The translations under genes were made by a program, and so were the position numbers. This document shows positions 1 through 8,865 of a DNA stretch of 64,000 nt, one piece after another. How positions within the stretch are numbered: position 1 is the stretch's first letter; each line of letters opens with the position of its first letter. Source of the DNA: Cupriavidus taiwanensis. Lineage in GTDB: Bacteria; Pseudomonadota; Gammaproteobacteria; Burkholderiales; Burkholderiaceae. Location: positions 1,007,301 through 1,071,300 of the forward strand of contig NZ_LT984804.1 in NCBI RefSeq assembly GCF_900250115.1, read 5' to 3'. The notes beneath the pieces are model-generated. The model worked only from the letters and a program-made list of their open reading frames with translations. It was not told where the DNA came from and made no database searches.

Positions 1-1
1 C

Positions 2-1105
2 GATTTCCTGTACGGCGCGGTGGCCTGGCGCGACTTCCCGGCGCTGGCCTGGCGGCGTGCCTGGCAGGCCGAGCTGCTGCGCCAGCACGACAGCCTGTCC
101 TACGCCGCGCCCGCAGGCGAGGCATCGCTGCGGCGCGCGCTGCAGGGCTATCTGCGCCGCGCGCGCGGGCTGGCCTGCGACGCCGGGCAGATCGTGGTGG
201 TGCATGGCTCGCAGCAGGCCATCGACCTGTGCGCGCGGCTGTTGCTGGACGACGGCGATGGCTTTGGCTTTGAAGACCCCGGCTACCTGATGGCCAGGCG
301 CTGCTTCGAGGCCACCGGCGCCAGCTGCCTGGCGGTCCCGGTGGACGGGCATGGCATGGATACCGCCAGCCTGCCCGCGGATGGCCGGGTCCGGCTAGCC
401 TATGTGACGCCGTCGCACCAGTTCCCGCTCGGTGGGGTGCTGCCGATCGGGCGCCGGCAGGCCTTGCTGCAATGGGCGCGGCGCCATGACGCGTGGATCG
501 TCGAGGACGACTACGACGGCGAATTCCGCTACGGCCAGCGCCCGATCGACACCCTGCGCGCGATCGACACCGACGGCCGCGTGATCTACGTCGGCACCTT
601 CTCCAAGGCGCTGTCGCCGCAGCTGCGGCTAGGCTACCTGGTGCTGCCGGCGGAACTGGTGCCGGTGTTCCAGCAGGCCAAGCGGCTGGCCGACCGCCAT
701 GCGCCCGTGCTGGAGCAGCGCGTGCTGGCCGCGCTGATCGACAGCGGCGCCTACGAGCGCCATGTGCGCCGCATGCGCCGCGAGAACGAGCGCCGCCGCG
801 CGGCGCTGCTCGATGGCATTGCGCGCCACCTGCCCGGCGATGCCGAGGTCAGCGGCACGGCCGCCGGACTGCACGTGGTGCTGTGGCTGCCGTCGCTGCG
901 GCCGCGCGACGAGCCGGCGCTGGTGGCCGCCGCGCGCGGCGCCGGCCTGGGCGTGTACCCGGTCTCGGCGCTGTATGCCCGGCCGCATGGGTCTGGCCGG
1001 CGCCGGGCCGCCGGCCTGGTGCTGGGCTACGCCAGCCTGACCACCGCGCAGATAGAGCAGGGCGTGCGGGTGCTGGGCACGGTGGTCGCGGCGCTGGCGG
1101 CGTGA
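2..1105 (+). CDS. MocR/PdxR-type regulator, aminotransferase-like domain (5' partial)
   Basis: The reading frame is open from base 2, so the gene begins before the window; the first possible internal start is a GTG at 20. The visible 367 residues form a fold-type I PLP aminotransferase domain. The PLP lysine lies in the motif GTFSKALSP (AAG at 605-607), and the upstream VEDDYDGEFRY segment is typical of the family. In MocR/PdxR proteins this domain follows an N-terminal GntR winged helix that senses vitamin B6 or amino-acid ligands; that helix would lie outside the window. A stand-alone aminotransferase is less likely because the sequence matches the MocR subgroup. The effector and targets are unknown. 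Confidence 0.85.
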   Translation, partial: DFLYGAVAWRDFPALAWRRAWQAELLRQHDSLSYAAPAGEASLRRALQGYLRRARGLACDAGQIVVVHGSQQAIDLCARLLLDDGDGFGFEDPGYLMARRCFEATGASCLAVPVDGHGMDTASLPADGRVRLAYVTPSHQFPLGGVLPIGRRQALLQWARRHDAWIVEDDYDGEFRYGQRPIDTLRAIDTDGRVIYVGTFSKALSPQLRLGYLVLPAELVPVFQQAKRLADRHAPVLEQRVLAALIDSGAYERHVRRMRRENERRRAALLDGIARHLPGDAEVSGTAAGLHVVLWLPSLRPRDEPALVAAARGAGLGVYPVSALYARPHGSGRRRAAGLVLGYASLTTAQIEQGVRVLGTVVAALAA

Positions 1106-1266
1106 ACGGTCCGGCTGGTCCGGCCCCGCAATGCGGGGCATTTCTGCCAATGAGATTGAACAGAACGGCAATTGGCCCGCCTGGCGCAACGCTCTAACGT
1201 CTGTCGAAAACGACCGCGGCCGGCACACCGGGCGGCGACACCAGAACGACAACCAGGAGACAGGGC

Positions 1267-2274
1267 ATGGCTATCGCGAAGCGTGGAATGGGGGGGCGTT
1301 TGCTATCGGTCGTGGCGAGGGCCATGGCGGCACTGACGGTCTGCGCGGCGGCAGCGCCGGCCGCGATGGCGGCGACAGCGGCGGGCGATTTTCCGGCCAA
1401 GCCGATCGAGTTCTGGATTCCATTCCCGCCCGGCGGTCCCAACGACGGCTCGCTGCGCACGCTGCTGGCAGCCGCCGGCAAGGAGCTGGACCAGCGCGTG
1501 GTGCCGATCAACAAGCCGGGTGCGGGCGCCACGCTGGCGGCCCAGGTGATGTCCCAGACCGCGGCGCCGAACGGCTACACGCTGTCGATGGTCGCGGCCA
1601 ACATCTTCCGCATGCCGCACCTGCAAAAGACGCCATACGACCCGCTCAAGGACTTCACCTACATCATCGGCCTGACCAACTACCGCTATGGCCTGGTGGT
1701 CCGCGCCGACGCGCGCTGGAAGACGCTGGAAGAATTCCTTGCCTACGCCAGGGCGAACCCGGGCAAAGTGACCTACGGTGCCGTCGGCATCGGCAGCTCG
1801 GGACATATCTCGATGGAAAAGCTCGGCCGCGCCGCCGGCGCGAAATTCACCTTCGTGCCCTACAAGGGCGGCGCCGAGGAGATGATGGCGTTGATCGGCG
1901 GCGACATCGATGCGGTGCTCGATCCGGGCTGGGGACAATTCGCCGTGGCCGGCAAGGTGCGGCCGCTGGCCATCGTCGGCGACGCGCGCTTTGCGCGCTT
2001 CAAGGATGTGCCGACCCTGAAAGAGCGCGGCTACGACATCACCGCCAGCTCGCTGGTGGGCATCGTCGGCCCGCGCGGCATGGATCCGGCGGTAGTCAGG
2101 AAGCTGCACGATGCATTCTTCCGCGCGGCGCAGGACCCGGCCTACCTGCGCTCGCTCGAGGCCATCGACCTGGAGCCGGTCCACCTCAACAGCGCGGACT
2201 ACACCAGGTTCGCGGCGGAACAGTTCGAGCGCGAGAAGCGCGTGGTGCAGCAACTCGATATCAGCCTGCAGTGA
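1267..2274 (+). CDS. Bug/TctC-family periplasmic substrate-binding protein
   Basis: A 335-residue periplasmic receptor of the Bug (tripartite tricarboxylate transporter TctC) family, which binds carboxylated or other small organic solutes. An N-terminal signal peptide of about 36 residues ends near AMAA. The family signatures follow: PAKPIEFWIPFPPGG, then NKPGAGAT, and later VPYKGG near residues 197-202. The start at 1267 is supported by the leader GGAGACA at 1256-1262. No TctA or TctB membrane genes lie beside it, so it is an orphan receptor; it may use a distant permease or act as a sensor. The ligand cannot be inferred. It follows the MocR-type gene by 161 bases. Confidence 0.88.
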   Translation: MAIAKRGMGGRLLSVVARAMAALTVCAAAAPAAMAATAAGDFPAKPIEFWIPFPPGGPNDGSLRTLLAAAGKELDQRVVPINKPGAGATLAAQVMSQTAAPNGYTLSMVAANIFRMPHLQKTPYDPLKDFTYIIGLTNYRYGLVVRADARWKTLEEFLAYARANPGKVTYGAVGIGSSGHISMEKLGRAAGAKFTFVPYKGGAEEMMALIGGDIDAVLDPGWGQFAVAGKVRPLAIVGDARFARFKDVPTLKERGYDITASSLVGIVGPRGMDPAVVRKLHDAFFRAAQDPAYLRSLEAIDLEPVHLNSADYTRFAAEQFEREKRVVQQLDISLQ

Positions 2275-2464
2275 TCAGCGTGTGATCACCGCGCGAGCGG
2301 CTGCACTGTCTTAGTGCGGCCAGTCATGCCGGGGCATCCGTGGCTCCGGTTAGCCCCGCTTCTTTGGTACGCTGGTGGTGTACCTGCCGCTGCCATCGCC
2401 GCATGCACCCCGAGCGTGGGTGAATTCCGCACTCCCCCGGCTGGCAGCGGCCAAAGGAGTGATC

Positions 2465-2788
2465 ATGCAAGAGCCGAGCTTCAGCGCCCTGCTGTACCGC
2501 TATTTTTTCTTCGGCTGGCTGTTCCGGGACGCCAGCCGCGGCAACCGCGCCGAACGCACGCGCGCCTGGCACTTCAACCAGGCGCGCGCGCATTGGCTGC
2601 TGACCTACATGCGGCGCTGGCTCTGGTGCGGCGTGTTGTTCTACGCGCTGGGCGGCGCGGTGGAGCTGATGTTGGCCGCGCCGGCGCTGTCGGCGCTTTT
2701 CTACGTGCCGGGCGCGCTGTGCGTGCCGGTCAACGTTGTCATCGGCGTGTTGTGGCTGGGCCTGAAGACGCTGCCGGGGCCGCTGTGA
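2465..2788 (+). CDS. Small membrane protein, hypothetical
   Basis: A 107-residue protein with a good ribosome-binding site (AAAGGAG at 2453-2459) before the ATG at 2465. The N-terminal third is polar and aromatic. Two hydrophobic stretches follow, near residues 57-77 and 80-100, consistent with two membrane helices. An upstream in-frame start at 2375 would add 30 residues without a ribosome-binding site and was not chosen. I do not recognise a family. The next gene is a LysR regulator on the same strand, with about 200 bases between; no functional link is evident. Confidence 0.7.
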   Translation: MQEPSFSALLYRYFFFGWLFRDASRGNRAERTRAWHFNQARAHWLLTYMRRWLWCGVLFYALGGAVELMLAAPALSALFYVPGALCVPVNVVIGVLWLGLKTLPGPL

Positions 2789-2985
2789 ACATGGCGGCCC
2801 CGGCCCTGCCCGCATGGCGCGCGGGTTGCGGCGTTCATGCAATACGCGCGCACGCGGTCATCAAGCTGTTGACTGAGTAGCGGAACGTCGGCGCCCGCGG
2901 ACCGCCGAAGTAGAATCCGGGCATGTTCCTGACCGCGATCGGGATGGAGGTGCCTCGGCGCTCCCGGGCCCGATCCCTGCCACCC

Positions 2986-3873
2986 ATGCGAATTCCACCG
3001 GTGAAGGCGATCATCGCCTTCGAGAGCGTTGCCCGAACCAAGAGCGTCAGCCGCGCCGCCGAGGAGCTGGGCCTGACGGCATCCGCGGTCAGCCACCAGA
3101 TCGGCAACCTGGAAGAGGCGCTTGGGCAGGCGCTGTTTTTCCGCCAGGGGCGCGGGCTGGCGCTGACGCCGGTGGGCGAGCAGTACCTGCGCGATGTCAC
3201 CGGCGTGCTGGCGGACCTGAACCGCGCCACCGAGCGCGCTTCCAGCCCGGCCAGCATCGAGATCCTGCGGGTGCATTCCAGTCCCAGCTTTGGCCTGATG
3301 TGGCTGCTGCCGCGGCTGGAATCGTTCCAGGCCGACAATGACGACATCCAGCTCAACCTGTCGTGCTCGTATGAAGACGTGTCGTTTACCAGCGGCTACT
3401 ACGATGTCGATATCCGGCATGGCTATGCGCACTGGCGCGACCTGCAGGTGAAGACGCTGCGGCGCGAGACGATCGCGCCGCTGGCTTCGCCCGCCTATCT
3501 CGAAAAACATCCGATCCGTACACCCGAGGACTTGCTCGCGCAGCGGCTGATCTATTCCGAAACGCCGCTGGTGCAGTGGCAACAGTGGTTCGCGCGCTTC
3601 GGCGTGCCGGCTTCGCACAAGACCTTCGACTTCAGTTTCGACCGCTCCTACATGTCGCTGGAGACGGCGGCACTGGGACTGGGCGTGGCGCTGGAAAGCA
3701 CGTTGCTGGCATCGGTGCAGATCCGCAAGGGTGCGCTGGTGCCGGTGTTCGACGACAGCCACGCGCTGGAGGTGGGCAGCCACCACGTGGTCTGCCCGGC
3801 CCAGAACGCCGGAATGCCGCGCGTGGCGCGGTTCCTGGCCTGGCTCGAGCGCCAGTTGCCGGCTTCGCCCTGA
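2986..3873 (+). CDS. LysR-family transcriptional regulator (GcvA-like)
   Basis: A 295-residue LysR-type regulator. The N-terminal winged helix-turn-helix carries SRAAEELGLTASAVSHQIGNLE, and the segment RRGRGLALTPVGEQYL-like in form follows it, as in the GcvA subgroup; the C-terminal part is the effector-binding fold. The ATG at 2986 gives the usual LysR N-terminus (MRIPPVKAIIAFE). In-frame ATGs at 2923 and 2944 would add 21 or 14 residues of atypical sequence, so the start is uncertain. It lies directly upstream of an SDR, a permease and split transketolase genes on the same strand and probably regulates them (inference from position). Confidence 0.85.
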   Translation: MRIPPVKAIIAFESVARTKSVSRAAEELGLTASAVSHQIGNLEEALGQALFFRQGRGLALTPVGEQYLRDVTGVLADLNRATERASSPASIEILRVHSSPSFGLMWLLPRLESFQADNDDIQLNLSCSYEDVSFTSGYYDVDIRHGYAHWRDLQVKTLRRETIAPLASPAYLEKHPIRTPEDLLAQRLIYSETPLVQWQQWFARFGVPASHKTFDFSFDRSYMSLETAALGLGVALESTLLASVQIRKGALVPVFDDSHALEVGSHHVVCPAQNAGMPRVARFLAWLERQLPASP

Positions 3874-4041
3874 ACCCGCGCAACCCGGGCATGGCTGGCA
3901 AAGTGACCGGAGCGGCGCCGGTTGAAGTGCCCGTCGCCGACGTTTGAAAATTTCTCAGCAATAGCTGAGGCAGACCGCGTTGATCGCCGGGCCGCCAGCG
4001 ACAACACTCGACACATCCCAAGTCCAATTCAGGAGACACAG

Positions 4042-4791
4042 ATGCTGGTCGAGAACAACGTAGTCATCATCACCGGCGCCGCCTCGGCGCGCGGCATCGG
4101 CAAGGCCACCGCCAGGGCCTTCGCCGCCCAGGGCGCCACCGTCGTCATCCTGGACTTGCGCCTGGAAGACGCGCAGGCCGCCGCCGGCGAACTGGGTGAC
4201 CAGCACCTCGGCCTGGCCTGCGATGTGACCGACAAGGCTGCCTGCGAGCGCGCGGCGCATGCCGTGCTGCAGCGCTATGGCCGCATCGACGCGCTCGTCA
4301 ACAATGCCGGCATCACCCAGCCGGTGCGCACCCTCGATATCCAGGCGGCCAACTACGACGCCGTGCTCGACGTCAACCTGCGCGGCACGCTGTACATGTC
4401 GCAGGCGGTGCTGCCGCAGATGCGCGCGCAGCAGCGCGGCAGCATCGTGTGCATGTCGTCGGTATCGGCGCAGCGCGGCGGCGGCATCTTCGGCGGGCCG
4501 CACTACAGCGCCGCCAAGGCCGGCGTGCTGGGCCTGGCGCGCGCCATGGCGCGCGAGTTCGGGCCCGACGGCATCCGGGTCAATTCGATCACGCCAGGCC
4601 TGATCCAGACCGACATCACCGGCGACAAGCTCACGCCCGAGATGCGCGCTGACATCATCAAGGGCATCCCGCTGGGCCGCCTGGGCAACGCCGCCGACGT
4701 CGCCAACGCCTGCGTGTTCCTGGCCAGCGACATGTCCGCCTACCTGACCGGCATCACGCTCGACGTCAACGGCGGCATGCTGATCCACTAA
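4042..4791 (+). CDS. SDR-family oxidoreductase (FabG-like)
   Basis: A 249-residue classical short-chain dehydrogenase. It shows the nucleotide-binding TGAASARGIG (residues 11-20), NNAG (87-90) and the catalytic S142, Y155 and K159. The insert in the glycine motif is characteristic of a sub-branch of FabG-like catabolic dehydrogenases. The ATG at 4042 follows the leader GGAGACA (4032-4038); the longer open frame from 3922 is non-coding upstream of it. It heads a run with an ACS-type permease and transketolase subunits, so it probably oxidises a polyol or sugar-acid substrate brought in by that permease. The substrate is not deducible. Confidence 0.88.
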   Translation: MLVENNVVIITGAASARGIGKATARAFAAQGATVVILDLRLEDAQAAAGELGDQHLGLACDVTDKAACERAAHAVLQRYGRIDALVNNAGITQPVRTLDIQAANYDAVLDVNLRGTLYMSQAVLPQMRAQQRGSIVCMSSVSAQRGGGIFGGPHYSAAKAGVLGLARAMAREFGPDGIRVNSITPGLIQTDITGDKLTPEMRADIIKGIPLGRLGNAADVANACVFLASDMSAYLTGITLDVNGGMLIH

Positions 4792-4875
4792 ATCCGAACC
4801 CAGCCGCCCGACCGAGGCGGGATTCCACAACAGCCGGTGCGCCGCAGCGCGGCGCCACCAGGCAGGAGACAAGCG

Positions 4876-6204
4876 ATGAAGACCAAATACGCGGCTTCGC
4901 CCATTGGCGGCGAAGCGACGCTGCACGCCGAGGCCGCCAGCTTCGAGACCCGCACCTACGCCAGGGTGGTGAAGCGGCTGATCCCGTTCCTGATGCTGTG
5001 CTACCTCGGCGCCTACCTCGACCGCGTCAATGTCGGCTTCGCCAAGCTGCAGATGCTGAGCGACCTGCAGTTCAGCGAGACCGTCTACGGCCTCGGCGCC
5101 GGCATCTTCTTCCTCGGTTACTTCATCTTCGAGGTGCCCAGCAACGTGATCCTGCACCGGGTCGGCGCCAAGCGCTGGCTGGCGCGCATCATGCTGACCT
5201 GGGCGGTGATCTCGGCTTGCTTCGCCTTCGTCACGACGCCGACCCAGTTCTACTTTCTGCGCTTCCTGCTGGGTGTGGCCGAGGCCGGCTTCGCGCCGGG
5301 CGTGATCCTTTACCTGACGTACTGGTTCCCGTCGGAGCGGCGCGCCAAGGCCTTGTCGATGTTCTTCATGGCGATCCCGCTGGCGGGCATCGTGGGCGGG
5401 CCGCTGTCGGGGTGGATCATGCATGCCTTCCACGGTGTGGGCGACCTGGCCGGATGGAAGTGGCTGTTCCTGATCGAGGCGCTGCCGTCGCTGTGCCTGG
5501 GCGTGGCCATCCTGTACTACCTCGACAACGGCATCGACCAGGCGCATTGGCTCACCGACGCCGAGAAGGCGCTGCTCAAGCGCAATATCGATGGCGACAA
5601 CGCGCAGAAGGTGGAGCACATGTCGATCCGCTCCTTCATGGCCGACCGCCGCCTGTGGCTGATGGCAGCGATCTACTTCTGCGTGGTGCTGGGCCAGTAC
5701 GGGCTGACCTTCTGGCTGCCGACGATCATCCGCAAGGCCGGCGTGGCGGACCCGCTGTGGGTCGGCATCTATACCGCGCTGCCATACCTGTGCGCCATCG
5801 TCGCGCTGCCGCTGGTGGGGATGAGCGCCGACCGCCGCCGCGAGCGTCGCTTCCACCTGATCGTGCCGATGGTGGTCGCCGCCGCCGGCTTTGCCACCTT
5901 GCCGCTGCTGGGCAGTGTCAGCGCCTCGCTGGTATGCCTGTGCGTCGCCGCCGCCGGCATCCTGGCCTCGTCCTCGCAGTTCTGGGCGCTGCCGACCGCG
6001 CTGCTGGGCGGCATGTCCGCCGCCGCCGGCATCGCCGCGGTCAACTGCGTGGCCAACCTGGCCGGCTTTTTCTCGCCCGCCATCGTGGGCTGGCTCAACG
6101 ACCTGACCGGAAAGTCGACCGCGGGACTTGTGTTCATCTCCGCCACCGTGGTCTTCGGAGCCGTGCTGGTGCTGATGGTTCCGGCCAGGTCCGTGAACCG
6201 CTGA
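4876..6204 (+). CDS. MFS transporter, anion:cation symporter (ACS) family
   Basis: A 442-residue inner-membrane permease with about twelve hydrophobic segments. The sequence YLDRVNVGFAKLQM after the first helix, and GVAEAGFAPGVILYLTYWFPSERRAKA in helices 4-5, are characteristic of the ACS family (phthalate, glucarate and hydroxy-acid symporters). The start at 4876 is set by GGAGACA at 4865-4871. It lies between an SDR and a split transketolase, 84 bases after the SDR stop, and presumably imports the carboxylated or sugar-acid substrate of that pathway. The exact substrate is unknown. Confidence 0.88.
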   Translation: MKTKYAASPIGGEATLHAEAASFETRTYARVVKRLIPFLMLCYLGAYLDRVNVGFAKLQMLSDLQFSETVYGLGAGIFFLGYFIFEVPSNVILHRVGAKRWLARIMLTWAVISACFAFVTTPTQFYFLRFLLGVAEAGFAPGVILYLTYWFPSERRAKALSMFFMAIPLAGIVGGPLSGWIMHAFHGVGDLAGWKWLFLIEALPSLCLGVAILYYLDNGIDQAHWLTDAEKALLKRNIDGDNAQKVEHMSIRSFMADRRLWLMAAIYFCVVLGQYGLTFWLPTIIRKAGVADPLWVGIYTALPYLCAIVALPLVGMSADRRRERRFHLIVPMVVAAAGFATLPLLGSVSASLVCLCVAAAGILASSSQFWALPTALLGGMSAAAGIAAVNCVANLAGFFSPAIVGWLNDLTGKSTAGLVFISATVVFGAVLVLMVPARSVNR

Positions 6205-6254
6205 GGCCGCTTCCTTTTCCTGAAATGCTGATCCAACCGATTGCTGGAGACACC

Positions 6255-7100
6255 ATGCAACAAGCCACCACCGACAAGGCCGTATCCTTGCGGGAACGCG
6301 CCTACCGCATCCGCCGCAACGCCTTGCTCATGGGCGAGGTCCAGGGCCAGGGCTATATCGGCCAGGCACTCGACATCGCCGACGTGCTGGCCGTGGCCTA
6401 TTTCGACGCCATGCGCTACCGCCCGGACGATCCCGAATGGGAAGGGCGCGACCGCTTCCTGCTGTCCAACGGCCACTACGCCATCGCACTGTACGCGGCG
6501 CTGCTGGAGGCCGGCATCCTGCCCGCCGAAGAGCTGGAGACCTATGGCAGCGACGACAGCCGCCTGCCGATGTCGGGCATGGCCAGCTACACGCCCGGCA
6601 TGGAGATGTCCGGGGGCTCGCTGGGGCAGGGCCTGACCATTGCCGTGGGCCGCTGCCTGGGCCTCAGGCGCAAGGGCTCCGGCAATTTCGTCTACACGCT
6701 GTTCTCCGACGGCGAACTGGACGAGGGTGCGATCTGGGAGGGCATCCTGTCCGCCGCGCACTGGAAGCTGGACAACCTGATCGCCATCGTCGACGTCAAC
6801 AACCAGCAGGCCGACGGCCCCTCCACGCAGGTCATGGCGTTCGAGCCGCTGCTGCCCAAGCTGGAAGCGTTCGGCTGGTTCACCCAGCGCGTCGATGGCA
6901 ACGACATCGACGCCGTCGCCGCCGCTTTCCGCGCGGCGCGCGAGCACCGCGGCGCGCAGCCGCGCATGATCATCTGCGATACGCGCATGGGGTGCGGCGT
7001 GCCGTTCCTCGAGCAGCGCGAGAAGAACCACTTTATCCGCGTCGATGCCCACGAATGGCAACTCGCACTGCAGGCCCTGGAAGCCGGGAGACAAGCATGA
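6255..7100 (+). CDS. Transketolase, N-terminal (TPP-binding) subunit
   Basis: A 281-residue protein equal to the N-terminal pyrophosphate domain of transketolase. It contains the histidine segment LLSNGHYAIALYA, GGSLGQGLTIAVG, and the thiamine diphosphate motif SDGELDEGAIWEG ending in the paired asparagines of VDVNNQQ. The start at 6255 follows GGAGACA (6246-6252). The stop overlaps the start of the C-terminal subunit by four bases (ATGA), so the two are translationally coupled. Split transketolases of this type occur in catabolic clusters, for example for branched sugars; together with the upstream SDR and permease this suggests use of an unusual keto-sugar phosphate (inference). Confidence 0.9.
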   Translation: MQQATTDKAVSLRERAYRIRRNALLMGEVQGQGYIGQALDIADVLAVAYFDAMRYRPDDPEWEGRDRFLLSNGHYAIALYAALLEAGILPAEELETYGSDDSRLPMSGMASYTPGMEMSGGSLGQGLTIAVGRCLGLRRKGSGNFVYTLFSDGELDEGAIWEGILSAAHWKLDNLIAIVDVNNQQADGPSTQVMAFEPLLPKLEAFGWFTQRVDGNDIDAVAAAFRAAREHRGAQPRMIICDTRMGCGVPFLEQREKNHFIRVDAHEWQLALQALEAGRQA

Positions 7101-8113
7101 GCAATACCACCGCCACCGCCACCACTGCTGCCAAGCCGAAGCTGAAGACCTCGGCGATGATCGCCTCCATCGCAAGCGAGGGGCAGGCCACCCGCTCCGC
7201 CCCGTTTGGCCACGCGCTGGCGCAGCTGGGCCGCCACAAGCAGAACGTGATCGGCATGACCGCCGATCTGGGCAAGTACACCGACCTGCATATCTTCGCG
7301 CAGGCATTCCCGCAGCGCTACTACCAGATGGGCATGGCCGAGCAGCTGCTGATGGGCGCCGCCGCCGGCTTCGCGCATGAAGGGGCGCAGCCCTTCGTCA
7401 CCACCTACGCGGTGTTCGCGACCCGGCGGGCGTATGACTTCATGCACCAGGCCATTGCCGAGGACAACCTCGACGTGAAGATCGTGTGCGCGCTGCCCGG
7501 GCTGACTACCGGCTACGGCCCCAGCCACCAGGCCGCCGAAGACCTGGCGCTGATGCGCGCCATGCCGAACATGACCGTGATCGACCCGTGCGATGCGGTC
7601 GAGATCGAGCAGATGGTGCCGGCCATCGCGGCGCACAACGGCCCGGTGTACGCGCGCCTGCTGCGCGGCAACGTGCCGGTGGTGCTGGACCGGTACGACT
7701 ACCAGTTCGAGCTCGGCAAGGCCACGCTGCTGCGCGACGGCGCCGAGGTGCTGGTAATCTCGTCGGGCATCATGACCATGCGCGCGCTCGAGGTGGCCAA
7801 CGCGCTGGAGCGGGATCGCATCGGCGTGGCGGTGCTGCACGTGCCGACCATCAAGCCGCTGGATACCGATGCCATCCTGCGCGAGGCCCGGCGCACCGGC
7901 CGCCTGGTGGTGGTGGCCGAGAACCATAGCGTCATCGGCGGCCTGGGAGAAGCCGTGGCGACCACGCTGATGCGCGCCGGCGCCTGCGTGCCGTTCCGGC
8001 AGGCCGGGCTGCCGGATGCGTTCCTCGATGCCGGCGCCCTGCCTACGCTGCACGACCGCTACGGCATTTCGGCCAACGTGCTCGCGGAAACGATCAAGGG
8101 CTGGCTCGGCTAG
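7097..8113 (+). CDS. Transketolase, C-terminal subunit
   Basis: A 338-residue partner of the preceding protein, carrying the pyrimidine-binding and C-terminal domains of transketolase. Visible landmarks are FAQAFPQRYYQMGMAEQ, with the family glutamate in the GMAEQ segment, GLTTGYGPSHQAAEDLALMRAMPNM, and the C-terminal VVVAENHSVIGGLGEAV. The first 35 residues are low-complexity Thr/Ala/Lys and are longer than usual. GGAGACA at 7087-7093 lies inside the end of the upstream gene and sets the start. No sugar kinase or isomerase gene is adjacent, so the upstream steps of the pathway must be encoded elsewhere. Confidence 0.9.
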   Translation: MSNTTATATTAAKPKLKTSAMIASIASEGQATRSAPFGHALAQLGRHKQNVIGMTADLGKYTDLHIFAQAFPQRYYQMGMAEQLLMGAAAGFAHEGAQPFVTTYAVFATRRAYDFMHQAIAEDNLDVKIVCALPGLTTGYGPSHQAAEDLALMRAMPNMTVIDPCDAVEIEQMVPAIAAHNGPVYARLLRGNVPVVLDRYDYQFELGKATLLRDGAEVLVISSGIMTMRALEVANALERDRIGVAVLHVPTIKPLDTDAILREARRTGRLVVVAENHSVIGGLGEAVATTLMRAGACVPFRQAGLPDAFLDAGALPTLHDRYGISANVLAETIKGWLG

Positions 8114-8238
8114 CCCGGGCGCGGCCCGCAGACTGCCTTTCCCTCTGCTATGGTTAACAGGCCTGTCCGTCACGTGCCGGCCCCTTGCCGGCATCGCGCA
8201 CGGTGGCCCACGGCAAACTCGAAAGCAGGGAGAACGGC

Positions 8239-8847
8239 ATGAAATCCGGCAAGCTCATCGTGGCGGCGGCGCTTACGGCCGCCGTGGCCGCCGCGTCCCT
8301 CGCGCCCGGTATGGCGCTGGCGCAACCCGAGACCCGCGTCGACTCGGTTTCCGGCGTGGGCGCGACGCGCACCACCGGCACGGTCAAGGCCACGGCCACG
8401 GTGGCGGCCATCGATGCGGCCACCCGCACCATTACCCTCAAGGATGAGCAAGGCAAGCTCACTGACGTGCAGGTGGGCGACGACGTGCGCAATTTCGGGC
8501 AGCTGCGCGTGGGCGATGCGGTCACGGCGGAATACAGCCAGGCCCTGTCGGTGAGCCTGAACCGCCAGAGCGGCATCCGCTCCAGCAGCGAGCGCGAGAT
8601 CACCCAGCGCGCCGCGCCGGGCGCCAAGCCGGGCGGCATGGTCGGGCGCGAGGTCACGGTCACCGCGGACGTGGTGGCGGTCGACACCCGCACCGGCATG
8701 GTCACGCTGAAGGGTCCGCAGGGCAGGGTGGTGGACGTGCACGTCGCGGATCCGAAGCAGCTGAAGGCGGTCCGTGCCGGCGAGCAGGTGCAGGCGGTCT
8801 ACACCGAGGCGATCGCGATCTCGGTCACGCCGCGCACCGCGCGCTGA
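8239..8847 (+). CDS. Periplasmic protein with two internal beta-rich repeats
   Basis: A 202-residue protein with a clear signal peptide (cleavage expected after residue 28, motif ALA). The mature part holds two related segments, about residues 50-109 and 140-199. Each begins with TA.V.A(I/V)D, followed by T(I/V)TLK and a V(Q/H)V strand, and ends in TAEYSQAL- or QAVYTEAI-like strands. Such small beta-barrel repeats resemble OB-type domains, but I cannot name the family. A GGG-AGA ribosome-binding site precedes the ATG at 8239. The gene is convergent with the VWA gene downstream, 18 bases apart. Function unknown. Confidence 0.75.
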   Translation: MKSGKLIVAAALTAAVAAASLAPGMALAQPETRVDSVSGVGATRTTGTVKATATVAAIDAATRTITLKDEQGKLTDVQVGDDVRNFGQLRVGDAVTAEYSQALSVSLNRQSGIRSSSEREITQRAAPGAKPGGMVGREVTVTADVVAVDTRTGMVTLKGPQGRVVDVHVADPKQLKAVRAGEQVQAVYTEAIAISVTPRTAR

Positions 8848-8865
8848 CTTGCCGCCCGCGGCCCA

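Noticed and set aside
3955-5856. 633-residue open frame on the minus strand
   Set aside because: It is antisense to the SDR and permease genes, has low-complexity His/Gln/Arg composition and no ribosome-binding site or domain. It arises from high GC and codon bias of the real genes.
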